Positions 1 to 9,175 of a stretch of DNA of 64,000 nucleotides are shown piece after piece (position 1 is the stretch's first letter; each line of letters starts with the position of its first letter). This DNA is from Bacteriovoracaceae bacterium. GTDB taxonomy: Bacteria; Bdellovibrionota; Bacteriovoracia; Bacteriovoracales; Bacteriovoracaceae. The stretch is taken from positions 89,927 through 153,926 of the forward strand of contig JABFRR010000002.1 of assembly GCA_013141065.1 (NCBI GenBank), read 5' to 3'. The position numbers and the translations under genes are program-made. The notes under the pieces were generated by a model. It saw only the letters and a program-made list of their open reading frames with translations. It was not told where the DNA came from and did no database searches.

Positions 1-238
1 GTGTAAGGTGCAGGTGATAAGTGTTGGAGAGAATAATCTTAGTATCCATCTCTTCAAGAACTTGTGGCTGAAGTGCCTTTATCGCGCCATGTGTTCCCAC
101 CGGCATAAAAACAGGAGTAGGGATATCACCATGAGGAGTTGAGATCGTACCTGCTCGGGCCTTAGAGTTTTTATCTGTGTGCTCTAATTTAAATTTGAAA
201 TGTTCTTTTACTTGGTCTTGAATTCTTTCAGTACTCAT
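1..238 (-). CDS. tgt: tRNA-guanine transglycosylase, N-terminal part (runs off window)
   Basis: This frame is missing from the ORF track because it leaves the window. Read from ATG at 238 on the minus strand it stays open to base 1 (79 residues). It shows the N-terminal signature of tRNA-guanine transglycosylase: [18 protein letters not shown], then AIKALQP and [10 protein letters not shown]. The family exchanges the wobble guanine of GUN-anticodon tRNAs for preQ1 on the way to queuosine. The catalytic aspartates and zinc ligands lie outside the window. The start follows the stop of the FHA-RDD gene by 2 nt, so the two are probably cotranscribed. queE at 8402 belongs to the same pathway. Confidence 0.93.
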   Translation of the reverse strand, partial: MSTERIQDQVKEHFKFKLEHTDKNSKARAGTISTPHGDIPTPVFMPVGTHGAIKALQPQVLEEMDTKIILSNTYHLHLT

Positions 239-240
239 CT

Positions 241-2127
241 TTAATCTCCAGGATTTTCCATTGGTGTGAGTTGTTTTTTTATTTCTTCTAAGGACGTTTT
301 TGTATTTTTTAAAATCATTACTGGTAAGAGTTCGTCTATGTTTGATTTAAGGGCCACTTTAAAGGCTTCTGTAAAATCCTCTTCTCGGTAAAGTATTTTG
401 TTCTCAAGTGGTTTCTTAGCTGAATTAATGTAATAAGTCAAAACGGTCTGTTCGTCTTGACGTTTGAAGGCATCTAAAATTTCAAGAAAATCAAGCCCTT
501 GATTAGCAGCGGTTTTCTCATTTATCGTCCATTTATTCAAGAGCTGGGTTGTGGCCAAAGTTTGGAGAGCACTATTTCCCGATGTTTTATCAAGTTTTAA
601 TGAAATCAATTTTTCACCTGAAAAAAGGAGTGTGTATAAAATATTTTGATTTTCTAAAGAGATAAAAGGAGCATCATTTAAAAAAGCTCTAAGGTTTAAA
701 TCGGTTTTTTCAATGTCTCTAATAATCAGATTTTTTACAAAGACATTATTGGCAAAGAAAAGTCCAAAGGTTTTTATTTGTGAAGAAATATCATCAATGG
801 AAGTTAATAATATCTTTTGAATAATTTCTTTTTGATCTTGTCTCGATTGATTTCTCAAAGGAAGTTTTTGATGAAAACTCAAAAACGGATTTGCAAAACG
901 CAAGGCCTCTTCTATCGAATCAATCAAAAGTGTGTGGTGCTCTGTGATTTCAAGATTCTTTTTTTCTTTTAGGTCATAAATCTTAATACCAAATGTTTCT
1001 GGTGCGCGTTTTTTTGCAATCGGATACACTGAGAATCGTGGAGGAATTTCGAGATTAAGTGTAAGTTTATAATTTTCAGATGTAGTCAAATAGCTAACGG
1101 TATTAAGTTCACTCAGGCCCTTACTTTCTGAAATATTAAGTTTCGTTATCGTTAATTGTGGAAGTAAAAGCGGGGATATTAAAATAAATAAAAAAAGTAA
1201 AAAAACACCAACTTTTCTTAAAGCAGAAAAAAAGAAATGATTAGACGCAATGTTTTGAGCTGGATAAAGAAATAAAGCACAAACGACTATTTTTATTCTT
1301 AGTCCAATTATTCCCAGGACAGTTGATTTCGGAATTGTTCCAAGGCCCATGAGTAGCTGACCGATGGAAGTTCCGAATAAAAGAATTTGCACTAATCTTA
1401 AAAAATAAAAAATGAAAAAAAATGGCCAAAAGGAATGAGAGGAGTAGGGCATTACTATTTCACTAAGAACTTGATAAAGGGAAAAGCTTAATTCGTGAAC
1501 ACCTGCGAGTGGACTGATTGAAGTGAGTAAAAAATAAGTGAGAAAAAAATCTAATAAAAGTGCATATAATTTTATGACTAAAAGAGAAATAATCGTTGGA
1601 GAATAGACAATTTCCACAATTGGCGTTTTGACTTTTTTTTCAAATTTCATCGAACCTGTTTCATTTTTAACATACAAGATTTTTCCATTATCAGAGCTGT
1701 TATCACTTTCACTTTCAGGAACCAGATCGTTAAGAGAGTGAAAAACAACTGATTTTGTCACATGCTCTTTGGAGTTTGCTCGATCGATTACTGGCAAAGT
1801 TGGTTTTGTTTCAATCTCTACCAGGCCAATAATAATTTCAAGTTCAGATATTTGTACATGATCTCCAGCTTCGAGTAAGTAATTTTTATTGTATTCGAGT
1901 GGCGTTGAATTTAAAAATGTTTGGTTGGCAAGGCCCATATTATGAAGAGAAAGATTTTCCCCTTTGGGTTCGAAAATTAAATGTTTTGGAAGACAATTTT
2001 TTCCGACCAAAATGATGTCGTTTCTCGGATCTCCCCCCACTGAGATAGTCTCTTTGACATCTATTTTGATTGGGTGTTGCTTATGTTTTCTGACATCTAG
2101 TCGGTAGAGAGTTTTTAGGTATGACAT
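241..2127 (-). CDS. FHA domain-RDD membrane protein
   Basis: The protein has 628 residues. The N-terminal 100 residues resemble a forkhead-associated domain ([12 protein letters not shown] near 30, PKHL near 48, NQTFLNS near 67), although the usual SxxH and NGT signatures are weak. Residues about 176-330 hold four hydrophobic segments with the pattern of an RDD-family membrane domain ([13 protein letters not shown]). About 300 mostly soluble residues follow, and I do not recognise a domain in them. FHA domains bind phosphothreonine peptides, so an inner-membrane signalling or anchoring role is inferred. It lies directly upstream of tgt, with which it has no obvious functional link. Two further FHA proteins occur at 45163 and 50826. 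Confidence 0.75.
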   Translation of the reverse strand: MSYLKTLYRLDVRKHKQHPIKIDVKETISVGGDPRNDIILVGKNCLPKHLIFEPKGENLSLHNMGLANQTFLNSTPLEYNKNYLLEAGDHVQISELEIIIGLVEIETKPTLPVIDRANSKEHVTKSVVFHSLNDLVPESESDNSSDNGKILYVKNETGSMKFEKKVKTPIVEIVYSPTIISLLVIKLYALLLDFFLTYFLLTSISPLAGVHELSFSLYQVLSEIVMPYSSHSFWPFFFIFYFLRLVQILLFGTSIGQLLMGLGTIPKSTVLGIIGLRIKIVVCALFLYPAQNIASNHFFFSALRKVGVFLLFLFILISPLLLPQLTITKLNISESKGLSELNTVSYLTTSENYKLTLNLEIPPRFSVYPIAKKRAPETFGIKIYDLKEKKNLEITEHHTLLIDSIEEALRFANPFLSFHQKLPLRNQSRQDQKEIIQKILLTSIDDISSQIKTFGLFFANNVFVKNLIIRDIEKTDLNLRAFLNDAPFISLENQNILYTLLFSGEKLISLKLDKTSGNSALQTLATTQLLNKWTINEKTAANQGLDFLEILDAFKRQDEQTVLTYYINSAKKPLENKILYREEDFTEAFKVALKSNIDELLPVMILKNTKTSLEEIKKQLTPMENPGD

Positions 2128-2270
2128 TTTTTAATTATTAAGAAAATTGTCTTATATAGCAATCAAAACCTATTCCCAACAAAAGCAATCGGACAAAATC
2201 CACTTTACAAAAATTTAAGAGGTAATAGGATTAGATAAACTCATCATTTAAATTATCAAGGAAGATTGAA

Positions 2271-3524
2271 ATGAAATTACTGAAAGTGGCATCCCTGGGA
2301 TCCCTACTTGCTCTAACTGTTTTAAGCGCAAATGCCTACGATGTCACCGAAAGATTTAAACTGATTGATGACAAATTAAAAACCGAATCACTTCTTCGTC
2401 CAATCGGACACGATTTCTTCTTTGATATCAATATTGCAGCCAATACAAATGTTACAGATGTAATTGATGATGTTGAAAAAGCGACTAAAGCTGCTACAGT
2501 TATTGCGGCCAATGAAGTGCTTTCAAAATACGATAAGACCGAACAGGCAATTAAGTTAGGAATTGGACTAGGAACACCGCTGCCTTCATTCACGGCCTGG
2601 GATGTTTCGGTTAAGCCAAATTTTAGAATTTTTCTAGATATTGGTGCTAACCTTGGAATTCGTTCAGAAATTCTCACTCTAGCAGACGTTATAAACTTTT
2701 TCCCTGAAGGTATTCCAGCGGATTTAAAATCTTTTATTTTAACTCTTACAACTCCAGGAACAGACGTTATTGTTCAATGTAAGGCGAATCCCGGGGGCGT
2801 TCTTTCCGCCAATACAGTTACTTTTTGTGGAACTCAACAAGAAGGGAAATATCTTATTCCAAGTTTAACTCAAGCCGCCCCAACTCTGGCCGTTTTTGGA
2901 AAGGCAGATGGTAAATTTGGTTTATTTAATGACTACACTTATGGTGAACATTTTTTTGGTAATTTCAATCTTTACGGAATGGGCCGGGCCGATATTTATC
3001 AATTGATCACTGCCAGACAAATTGCCAGTGGACAGTCGATTGAAGCACCAAAAAAGATGAATACTGAAACGTCAGTTCAAGCAGATTATCGATTTGGTTA
3101 TAAAAATACCAATTATACAGCTTTTTTAGGTGTCGAAGAACTGAAGCTCGCTAAACTGAAAGATGCTGATGTTGGATCAAAAACTCAAACCTATGGTTAT
3201 AAATCTCTCATTCGCGCTCACGCTGATGCGACTTATAAATATACTGTTTTAACACTTCAACCGTTCGTGGGATTTCATAAGCGTTCAGGTTATGGTTTTG
3301 GTGATGGAGTTTATGCAGGGGCCATGGCCGGTGCTTATTTATGGGGAGATCGTTTAGGTCTTCAACTTCGAGCAATGGCGGATAAGCAGTACCTTACGAT
3401 CACTCCGCGAGTAAAATTGTGGTTGATGCAGTTAGAGTACTCAATGAAAAACCCAATGAAGAGCATGGATGGTGATGTAAAGCTATCAGCTATTCATAGC
3501 GTCGACTTCCGCATTTTCTTTTAA
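2271..3524 (+). CDS. exported protein, probable outer-membrane beta-barrel
   Basis: The 417-residue product starts with a clear signal peptide (MKLLKVASLGSLLALTVLSA, cleavage after ANA). A good ribosome binding site (AAGGAAG) sits 5-10 nt upstream of the ATG. The second half alternates aromatic and polar residues as beta strands do, and the chain ends in VDFRIFF. A terminal phenylalanine is typical of BAM-inserted outer-membrane proteins. Residues 60-160 are more helical and could be a periplasmic part. I do not recognise the family; porin or TraF-like outer-membrane proteins are possible. It stands alone, with a terminator-like hairpin directly downstream. Confidence 0.65.
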   Translation: MKLLKVASLGSLLALTVLSANAYDVTERFKLIDDKLKTESLLRPIGHDFFFDINIAANTNVTDVIDDVEKATKAATVIAANEVLSKYDKTEQAIKLGIGLGTPLPSFTAWDVSVKPNFRIFLDIGANLGIRSEILTLADVINFFPEGIPADLKSFILTLTTPGTDVIVQCKANPGGVLSANTVTFCGTQQEGKYLIPSLTQAAPTLAVFGKADGKFGLFNDYTYGEHFFGNFNLYGMGRADIYQLITARQIASGQSIEAPKKMNTETSVQADYRFGYKNTNYTAFLGVEELKLAKLKDADVGSKTQTYGYKSLIRAHADATYKYTVLTLQPFVGFHKRSGYGFGDGVYAGAMAGAYLWGDRLGLQLRAMADKQYLTITPRVKLWLMQLEYSMKNPMKSMDGDVKLSAIHSVDFRIFF

Positions 3525-3537
3525 TCGTCTAATAGTC

Positions 3538-3579
3538 GTGGTAAGCTCTAAATAAATTAGCACTTACCACTTCTATTTT
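3538..3579 (+). terminator. hairpin terminator after the outer-membrane gene
   Basis: A perfect 8-bp inverted repeat (GTGGTAAG at 3538 and CTTACCAC at 3563) is followed by TTCTATTTT. It lies between two genes on the same strand. The U tract is broken by an A, so it is a modest intrinsic terminator at best. Confidence 0.45.
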
Positions 3580-3591
3580 GAGATTATCACA

Positions 3592-5142
3592 ATGAGCTTT
3601 GAAAAAATCCTGTCCCATCCTTCCGTCCTGGCCTTCTTATCTGAACAAAAAATTAAAGAGCCCACACAAATTCAGTCTCAAGTCATTCCAGATTTTATTG
3701 GTGGAAAATCAGTCAATGTCATCGCCAAGACTGGCTCGGGAAAAACATATTGTTTTGCTTTACCTATATCAGAACAATTAAAAATTATTGAAGAAAACGC
3801 TAAAGGCGGGGATCCTAAAAAGAATTTAGGAAAACCCAAAGCAGTTATTTTAGCACCAACTAGAGAGTTAGCTCTCCAATTACAAAAAGTTTTCAAATCG
3901 ATTTCTCATCACGTGAAATTGAGAGTTCGCTTACTGGCCGGCGGTGAAGCAGCAAAAACGAATCACTTACTTGCCAGAGATACGATTGATGTCTTAATTG
4001 CTACTCCTGGGCGTCTTAGCAGTGCTTTAAAACGAAAAGAGCTCAATTTAAAAGAAACTAATTACATCATCATGGATGAAGCTGATCAACTCTTAGAGAT
4101 GGGCTTTCGTCGTGACCTTGAAAACATTTATCAGTCGTGTGATGCTTCTTTAGTTCACGTTGGTCTATTTAGTGCAACTCATTCTGAAAGCCTAGATGAA
4201 TTTTGTCGCACCATTTTTTCAGAAATAGAATTTGCGACTTATAACAGTGACGATAAAAATAAACTGACACAATCAGTGAGAACTTTTAATATTTATTTAA
4301 AAGACGAAGAAAAAATTGTGATGACTGAAACTTTCCTTAAGACTCAAGCAGTAGGAAGAGGAATTATTTTTGTTAATAAGCACGACACAGTCGATATGTT
4401 GTACTCAACACTTCCCGCAAAATTTCCTAAAATGAAATTCCATGCTCTTCATGGCGAAATGGAAGCAAAAACGAGAAAGAAAAACTACGATCAATTCCTA
4501 AAAGAAGGTGGAGTTTTAATCTCTACAGATATTACTGCTCGAGGAATGGATATTGATGATTTAGTGTGGGTAATGAATTTTGATTTACCTTTTGAAGCTG
4601 TTTATTACATTCATCGCTGTGGGCGAGTAGGAAGAAGACAAAAAGAAGGTTTTGCTTATAACTTAGTGACACCTAAAGATATGAACATCATCACAAGAAT
4701 TAACGAAGCAATTAAAAATCAATCTGCCATGAAATTGACTTCTTTTGATGAAAAGAAATTTAGCGGCATGAAGGCCATCAAATCAAAGACAATGGTCACA
4801 AAGCTGGATAAAAAGAAAAAACAGCTCGATACACTAAAGAAAAAAGTTTTTGAAAAGAAGAAGCCTTCAGATCGAAAACATTTAAAGGTCATTAAAGGAT
4901 CGTCTACTCCAAGGTATAAACGTTTAGAAAAAGGTCTCCCAGAAAAGCCAGCTGATAAAGCTAAAACACTAGCAAAAAAATCAGTGCGCAATACAGATGG
5001 GCGAACTGATAAAAATGCTAAGCCTTACTCAAAGGGGAACGCTAAACCTAATGCCAGAACGAATCCAAAATCTAATACCAACACGAAAAAGCGTTCAGTA
5101 GAAGATGGATATAAAAGGGTTGTAGGAAAATCAAGGAAGTAG
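3592..5142 (+). CDS. DEAD-box ATP-dependent RNA helicase
   Basis: All core motifs of the DEAD-box RNA helicases can be read in order: Q motif (EPTQIQ), motif I AKTGSGKT, Ia PTRELALQ, GG, TPGR, motif II MDEAD, motif III SAT, motif IV IIFVNK, motif V STDITARGMD and motif VI HRCGRVGRR. The two RecA-like domains fill about residues 1-385. The last 120 residues are a lysine-rich, low-complexity tail of the kind that holds structured RNA. Such proteins unwind short RNA duplexes in ribosome assembly or mRNA decay. Which of the E. coli paralogues (RhlE, SrmB, DbpA, CsdA) it matches cannot be settled by eye, so no symbol is given. The lipoprotein gene follows after 4 nt. Confidence 0.93.
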   Translation: MSFEKILSHPSVLAFLSEQKIKEPTQIQSQVIPDFIGGKSVNVIAKTGSGKTYCFALPISEQLKIIEENAKGGDPKKNLGKPKAVILAPTRELALQLQKVFKSISHHVKLRVRLLAGGEAAKTNHLLARDTIDVLIATPGRLSSALKRKELNLKETNYIIMDEADQLLEMGFRRDLENIYQSCDASLVHVGLFSATHSESLDEFCRTIFSEIEFATYNSDDKNKLTQSVRTFNIYLKDEEKIVMTETFLKTQAVGRGIIFVNKHDTVDMLYSTLPAKFPKMKFHALHGEMEAKTRKKNYDQFLKEGGVLISTDITARGMDIDDLVWVMNFDLPFEAVYYIHRCGRVGRRQKEGFAYNLVTPKDMNIITRINEAIKNQSAMKLTSFDEKKFSGMKAIKSKTMVTKLDKKKKQLDTLKKKVFEKKKPSDRKHLKVIKGSSTPRYKRLEKGLPEKPADKAKTLAKKSVRNTDGRTDKNAKPYSKGNAKPNARTNPKSNTNTKKRSVEDGYKRVVGKSRK

Positions 5143-5146
5143 TTTT

Positions 5147-5602
5147 TTGATAAAATATTTTTTTCTTTCACTTTTACTTTTAGGAATGGGCTGTTCTAAA
5201 AAACACTCTGCTCCTGAAGCTTTTTATAAACTTGAAGATTTCACGCACATAATGGATGCCACGGGGGCCTTGCCTGATAAAGAAGTGGCCCGAGCAATTA
5301 ATTTTGCAGACTATTCACCAGGCGTGAATCGTTTGAATTCCAAAGCACTCGTCTTTTCGCGTTTAAGTTTTTACGCTATTGAATTTGAAACTGAAACTCA
5401 GGCAAAAAATGAAGCGCTCAGACTCAATCAGTATTATTCCCGCAATTGGTTATTTGATAAAGTTGATGGGGAGCCGATATTAGAAGATTTAGTCATTTTA
5501 AAATTTCAAGCACAAAACCCGAAACGCCATACTCAAAGAAAACCAGTGGGTTCAGAAAAAGAATCTAAAGCTGAGCACACCGAGCATAAAAGCGAACATT
5601 AA
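5147..5602 (+). CDS. small lipoprotein
   Basis: It starts with TTG, supported by AAGGAAG inside the 3' end of the helicase gene, about 7 nt upstream. The N-terminus IKYFFLSLLLLGMGC is a lipoprotein signal with a lipobox-like LGMGC, so the mature protein should be lipid-anchored at Cys16. The body (151 residues in all) has no family I recognise. The tail is charged and rich in Lys, Glu and His. The 4-nt spacing implies it shares the helicase transcript. Its 3' end overlaps the convergent globin gene by 4 nt. Confidence 0.65.
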   Translation: MIKYFFLSLLLLGMGCSKKHSAPEAFYKLEDFTHIMDATGALPDKEVARAINFADYSPGVNRLNSKALVFSRLSFYAIEFETETQAKNEALRLNQYYSRNWLFDKVDGEPILEDLVILKFQAQNPKRHTQRKPVGSEKESKAEHTEHKSEH

Positions 5603-6000
5603 TTAAACATTTGTGGATGGGCTTTAAAGCGTTCTTCAAAAAAGTGTATGCGCTTTTTCCATTCTTCAGAAATTAAACGAATATTTTCATAGGAACTTTC
5701 ATCGTGTTTAAAATTGGCCTCTAATTCATCTAGCGTTTGATGAAAAAGCACAATCCATCTTCCTAGTTCTCCGCGTTTGATTTTCAAACCCAAGTGAGTA
5801 AAGAGCAGTTGGAAGGGTTTTCCTTCCAAAGGAATTGATGTCTGGCCCGTGAGCTGCATTTCCCAAAATGTAGTGATTCGCTCCAAGTGATGGCCTAGAA
5901 CTACAGGGTCTTCAAATTTTTTAAAATGATAGCCAATTAAGACGTCTGATAAGGCCTTTTCGTAGAAGGTTTCTACCACTATAGCGATTAAATCTCTCAT
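5599..6000 (-). CDS. truncated hemoglobin, group III-like
   Basis: The protein has 133 residues, the normal length for a truncated globin. The pattern fits group III: VETFYEKALSDVLIG, then HHLERITTFWEMQLTG, then a probable proximal histidine in LFTHLGLKI and RWIVLFHQTLDEL. Families of this kind bind heme and O2 or NO; the physiological role of group III is poorly known, and protection against NO is often proposed. It is a single gene converging on the lipoprotein gene. Confidence 0.8.
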   Translation of the reverse strand: MRDLIAIVVETFYEKALSDVLIGYHFKKFEDPVVLGHHLERITTFWEMQLTGQTSIPLEGKPFQLLFTHLGLKIKRGELGRWIVLFHQTLDELEANFKHDESSYENIRLISEEWKKRIHFFEERFKAHPQMFN

Positions 6001-6085
6001 ATTTTTAAATACCTAGGCTGCCCGACAATATTAGTAAACTTCTAAAACAAATAACCGATAGGAATAATAAGGTAAAGAAAAACAA

Positions 6086-6739
6086 ATGCAAAAAAACGCG
6101 AGAGCTTTCGTCATTTTCCTACTTCTTTGTTCTCCAGCTTATGGAGAAGACCTCACAGTGCAGTCACTTTCAGACGGTGCTTGCTGGTTAGAAGAAAATG
6201 AAAATACGGATTCTCTAAAAATTGCCAGTTTTAACGACAAAGAAACACTTTTAATCAATAAAGAAGACATGAGCATAAAAGTAAGTGAGCTTTTGGTTAA
6301 AGGCCTAAGTTCTCCACTAGTATTGAGTGAGCGCTCACTACATTGTGGCGCTTATGGTTCCAGCATTGTGATGAAATTAGACTATCAAGGAAGAGCAGCT
6401 TGTTTATGGCTAAAAATAAAGAAAGGTCAATTAGAAGTGCGATCTCTGGGAGGCCTAGAGCCCACGAAGAGTCAGCTTTGTGATGGATATAAATGGGGTG
6501 AGTTAATCATTGGTCTGAAATCATCTTTACAAAAAAATGAGTTAATCAGTCATTTTATGCACAATACATTTAGTAATGTAGCTGTTGTCTCTACAAACTT
6601 AATCAAAGTGACCTTAAGAGAAGAATTTTTTGGAAAAGAATTAGAAGTTATAGAGAGTATTAAAAAAGAAATCGATGTGAAATATATCGAACTCAATACA
6701 ATCCAACATCCAGTTGGACTTGCAACTCCGTTAAGATAA
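6086..6739 (+). CDS. exported protein of unknown function
   Basis: The 217-residue product has an N-terminal signal peptide (MQKNARAFVIFLLLCSPAYG, cleavage near AYG-E). Four or five cysteines are scattered through the mature part, which could form disulfides in the periplasm. I recognise no domain. The gene is preceded by GGTAAAG and stands alone between two minus-strand genes. Confidence 0.55.
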   Translation: MQKNARAFVIFLLLCSPAYGEDLTVQSLSDGACWLEENENTDSLKIASFNDKETLLINKEDMSIKVSELLVKGLSSPLVLSERSLHCGAYGSSIVMKLDYQGRAACLWLKIKKGQLEVRSLGGLEPTKSQLCDGYKWGELIIGLKSSLQKNELISHFMHNTFSNVAVVSTNLIKVTLREEFFGKELEVIESIKKEIDVKYIELNTIQHPVGLATPLR

Positions 6740-6760
6740 CTAGAGTTGCAAGATTAGCAA

Positions 6761-7189
6761 TTACCTTGAAATATCGTGAAGAGCTCTTCCTAATGACTTT
6801 GATTTTTTATCAAAGAAATTATTATTTTCTGCCATTTCAGCTTCTTCTTTACAGGCGATGCACATTTCAGCAGTGAGACGAGCACTTAGTCGTTCATAAC
6901 CAATTTCACCATCGCATTCTTCGCAAAGACCGTAAGTTCCACGAGTCATTGCATCGAGGGATTTGTTAATTTTTTTAAGGTAAAAATTCTCACGATTGAT
7001 AAAACGAATATCATGTGAAGTTTGTGTATTTACACTGGCTTCATCGAGGGGATCTGAGAGTTCGTTTCTGTCGAGTTGATACTGTTCGTGTTCAAGTTTT
7101 TTATTAGCGATTCTTTCTTTTTCAGATAAGAGTTTGTCTTTTAGCAAAGTAATTTGTTTGTCGGTCAGATAAGCGTTCTCTCTTTTCAT
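6761..7189 (-). CDS. DksA/TraR-type zinc finger protein
   Basis: The C-terminal half carries CEECDGEIGYERL, then CIACKEEAE, the C-x2-C-x17-C-x2-C zinc finger of the DksA/TraR family. An N-terminal coiled coil (residues 5-80) carries acidic residues near its tip (DELSDP-like). DksA-type proteins enter the RNA polymerase secondary channel and tune transcription, often with ppGpp. The ORF track starts 19 codons earlier at 7246, but AGGAGA lies 5 nt before the ATG at 7189 (MKRENAYL). That start gives 142 residues, close to E. coli DksA (151). Whether it is the housekeeping DksA or a paralogue cannot be decided here. Confidence 0.82.
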   Translation of the reverse strand: MKRENAYLTDKQITLLKDKLLSEKERIANKKLEHEQYQLDRNELSDPLDEASVNTQTSHDIRFINRENFYLKKINKSLDAMTRGTYGLCEECDGEIGYERLSARLTAEMCIACKEEAEMAENNNFFDKKSKSLGRALHDISR

Positions 7190-7353
7190 TCTATCTCCTG
7201 AAAAATAACTGCATTGATCCTCAGTGATTATTGCAGCGGCAAACATAGTTAAGAAACCGTATTAGTTTAGTAGTCTTGAAAATCACAATACAGATAGGAG
7301 AGTAATCTAGACAATTACTAAAATCTAACAAAGCTTAACATCTTACAAATGTA

Positions 7354-7743
7354 CTATTTGTCATTTTTAGGAAAAGAGGCTTCGCAGTAAGGGCAAAAGT
7401 GCCAGAATTGCACATCTAATTCTGTCTTGCATGATGCACAAGTTAAGAGACACTCTAGGTCAATGAAATCTTCTCCACCCATAAAAAGTTCTTTTCTCAT
7501 TGCACGAATCGTGACGGGGTGAGCACGAAATTTTTTCGGTATCAGTAAATCAGGAATAAATTTAGCGGGAGCTACACTGGTATCTGGAATGATTTGAACT
7601 TGGTGCGTTTCTTGTAAGTCCATGTCAAAGAGCTGAGTGTTAGCAGCATTGTTATAACTTTTGAGTTTTTGAAATTGTGAATGTGGATCTTGTTTATTTC
7701 GTAAAAACTTTCTCATTTCTTCAAGCTCTTGTTGTTTACTCAT
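7354..7743 (-). CDS. small zinc-ribbon protein of unknown function
   Basis: About 129 residues. Near the C-terminus there are two CxxC pairs, CASC and CPYC, separated by 14 residues, which should form a zinc ribbon. The N-terminal half is charged and helical. The track begins at 7761, but the ATG at 7743 (MSKQQ) has AAGGATG just upstream and overlaps the stop of the preceding gene as ATGA, so translational coupling is likely and this start is preferred. The role is unknown; the coupling suggests it works with the product of the gene at 7740-8309. Confidence 0.6.
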   Translation of the reverse strand: MSKQQELEEMRKFLRNKQDPHSQFQKLKSYNNAANTQLFDMDLQETHQVQIIPDTSVAPAKFIPDLLIPKKFRAHPVTIRAMRKELFMGGEDFIDLECLLTCASCKTELDVQFWHFCPYCEASFPKNDK

Positions 7744-8309
7744 AATTTCATCCTTTTCCATTCTGATTCAAGATATTCGATTATTTGATGACTGGCTTTT
7801 TGGTGACGATTTAATAATTGGTAAAAGAGAGGCTTGGCTTCAAGAACTTCTTTTTGAAAGCGCAAACTTAATGGGCCTAATGTTTCAATCGTTCGCAAGG
7901 TCCATTCTTTAACTTCTGGATGCCCCTCTTTAAGAAAAGTTTTGAGTAGGTCAAAATAGTCTTGAGAGATCATTTTTCCAGACTTAAAACTCTCAGCAAT
8001 GACATGCTTTTGGGAGGCACCGAGGCAGTAAACAATAAGTTCATGATGATTAATTTTGTGAAGAATTTTGAGAGAATTAATAAAGTGATCATTAAGTTCA
8101 CTAGTCGAATTTTGGCAATGGTCAAGAATGCAAAGAATCTGTTTCAGCTTTATTTCTTCCTGACTTTTAAAATTAAGAGAATGGATAGTTTGAGGCCACT
8201 GGTCCTTGATGAGAGCAATTAACTCTGCATGAAGTTTAATTTGGGGACGCCCGCCAGACTTGAGTTTTTCGAGGGTCTCAGTGTAAATGTTGTCTAAAAA
8301 TTGATCCAT
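7740..8309 (-). CDS. helical protein of unknown function, HEAT-repeat-like
   Basis: The 189-residue sequence is almost entirely helical, with regularly spaced leucines. The segment around EGHPEVKEWTLRTIETLG has the rhythm of a HEAT repeat. No catalytic motif or signal peptide is visible, so a cytoplasmic adaptor role is an inference. It is the first gene of a two-gene unit, followed with a 4-nt overlap by the zinc-ribbon gene. It is divergent from queE, about 90 nt away. Confidence 0.5.
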   Translation of the reverse strand: MDQFLDNIYTETLEKLKSGGRPQIKLHAELIALIKDQWPQTIHSLNFKSQEEIKLKQILCILDHCQNSTSELNDHFINSLKILHKINHHELIVYCLGASQKHVIAESFKSGKMISQDYFDLLKTFLKEGHPEVKEWTLRTIETLGPLSLRFQKEVLEAKPLFYQLLNRHQKASHQIIEYLESEWKRMKL

Positions 8310-8401
8310 AAGGGTATTTTACCACTTTTTTAGCTGTTTATGGGCCAAAAAATGCTGAAAAAACTACTCATCTTTCGATATCAGTTTGACGCCCTAAGTG
8401 C

Positions 8402-9145
8402 ATGACTGGTAAAAATCGACTTATCATGATGCCAATAAAAAAAGACCACTTAATTAATTCTATTTATCGTGCCACTGAAGGGGAATGGGTTTCCCTCGGT
8501 CGCCCGCAAATATTTGTGCGCTACCAAGGTTGTGCTATTGGTTGCCTAAACTGCGACTCAAAAGACACTTGGGATTTTAGTCAAGACATGGGTATAAACC
8601 TTGAGTCTGTAATATCAAAAGTTCATTCTGAAGGCTTTGATGGCCGAATAAAGAATGTTTCTATTACAGGGGGGGATCCACTTCACCCAAGCCATGTCCC
8701 TCACGTGCTTGCCTTAGTAAAGGCCCTAAAAGAAAAAAATTATTATATTAACATTGAAGCTGCAGGTTCGAGAGTTGTTGATGAAATTTTTGATTTAGTT
8801 GACTACATCAGTTTTGATTTTAAAACGCCGTCAACTGGGGTAAAAACTCCCCTTAAAAATATTCAAAAGATGATTGGCCAGTACCAATCGAAATTCCAAA
8901 TTAAAGCTGTTATTTCAGATCGCACTGACTTTGAAGCCACACTCGAAGCGTATAAATCTCTAGAAAAGACGGAAACGTCTCTTAATTTTCCATGGGTTCT
9001 CACACCTTGCTACAACACGGAAGAAGAATTTCCTATGAGTCGATTTATGAATGTCTTATCGTGGAACGAAGAAGCAGGGGGCGTATTTAGAGTTATCGGT
9101 CAACAGCATAAATGGGTCTGGGGCCCGGATCAAAAACAAGTATAA
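8402..9145 (+). CDS. queE: 7-carboxy-7-deazaguanine synthase
   Basis: A radical SAM protein of 247 residues. The N-terminus has the QueE pattern EGEWVSLGRPQIFVRYQGC, followed by the CxxxCxxC cluster motif (CAIGCLNC). The binding motif GGDPLH and a C-terminal W-rich segment (QHKWVWGPD) follow. QueE converts 6-carboxytetrahydropterin to 7-carboxy-7-deazaguanine, the ring contraction step of the queuosine pathway that ends at tgt, seen at the window start. The ATG at 8402 lacks a good ribosome binding site. Codons 9 and 10 are also Met, so the true start may be slightly downstream. No queC, queD or queF is present here. Confidence 0.88.
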   Translation: MTGKNRLIMMPIKKDHLINSIYRATEGEWVSLGRPQIFVRYQGCAIGCLNCDSKDTWDFSQDMGINLESVISKVHSEGFDGRIKNVSITGGDPLHPSHVPHVLALVKALKEKNYYINIEAAGSRVVDEIFDLVDYISFDFKTPSTGVKTPLKNIQKMIGQYQSKFQIKAVISDRTDFEATLEAYKSLEKTETSLNFPWVLTPCYNTEEEFPMSRFMNVLSWNEEAGGVFRVIGQQHKWVWGPDQKQV

Positions 9146-9175
9146 ATAAATTCAATATCGACTTATAATTTTCTT

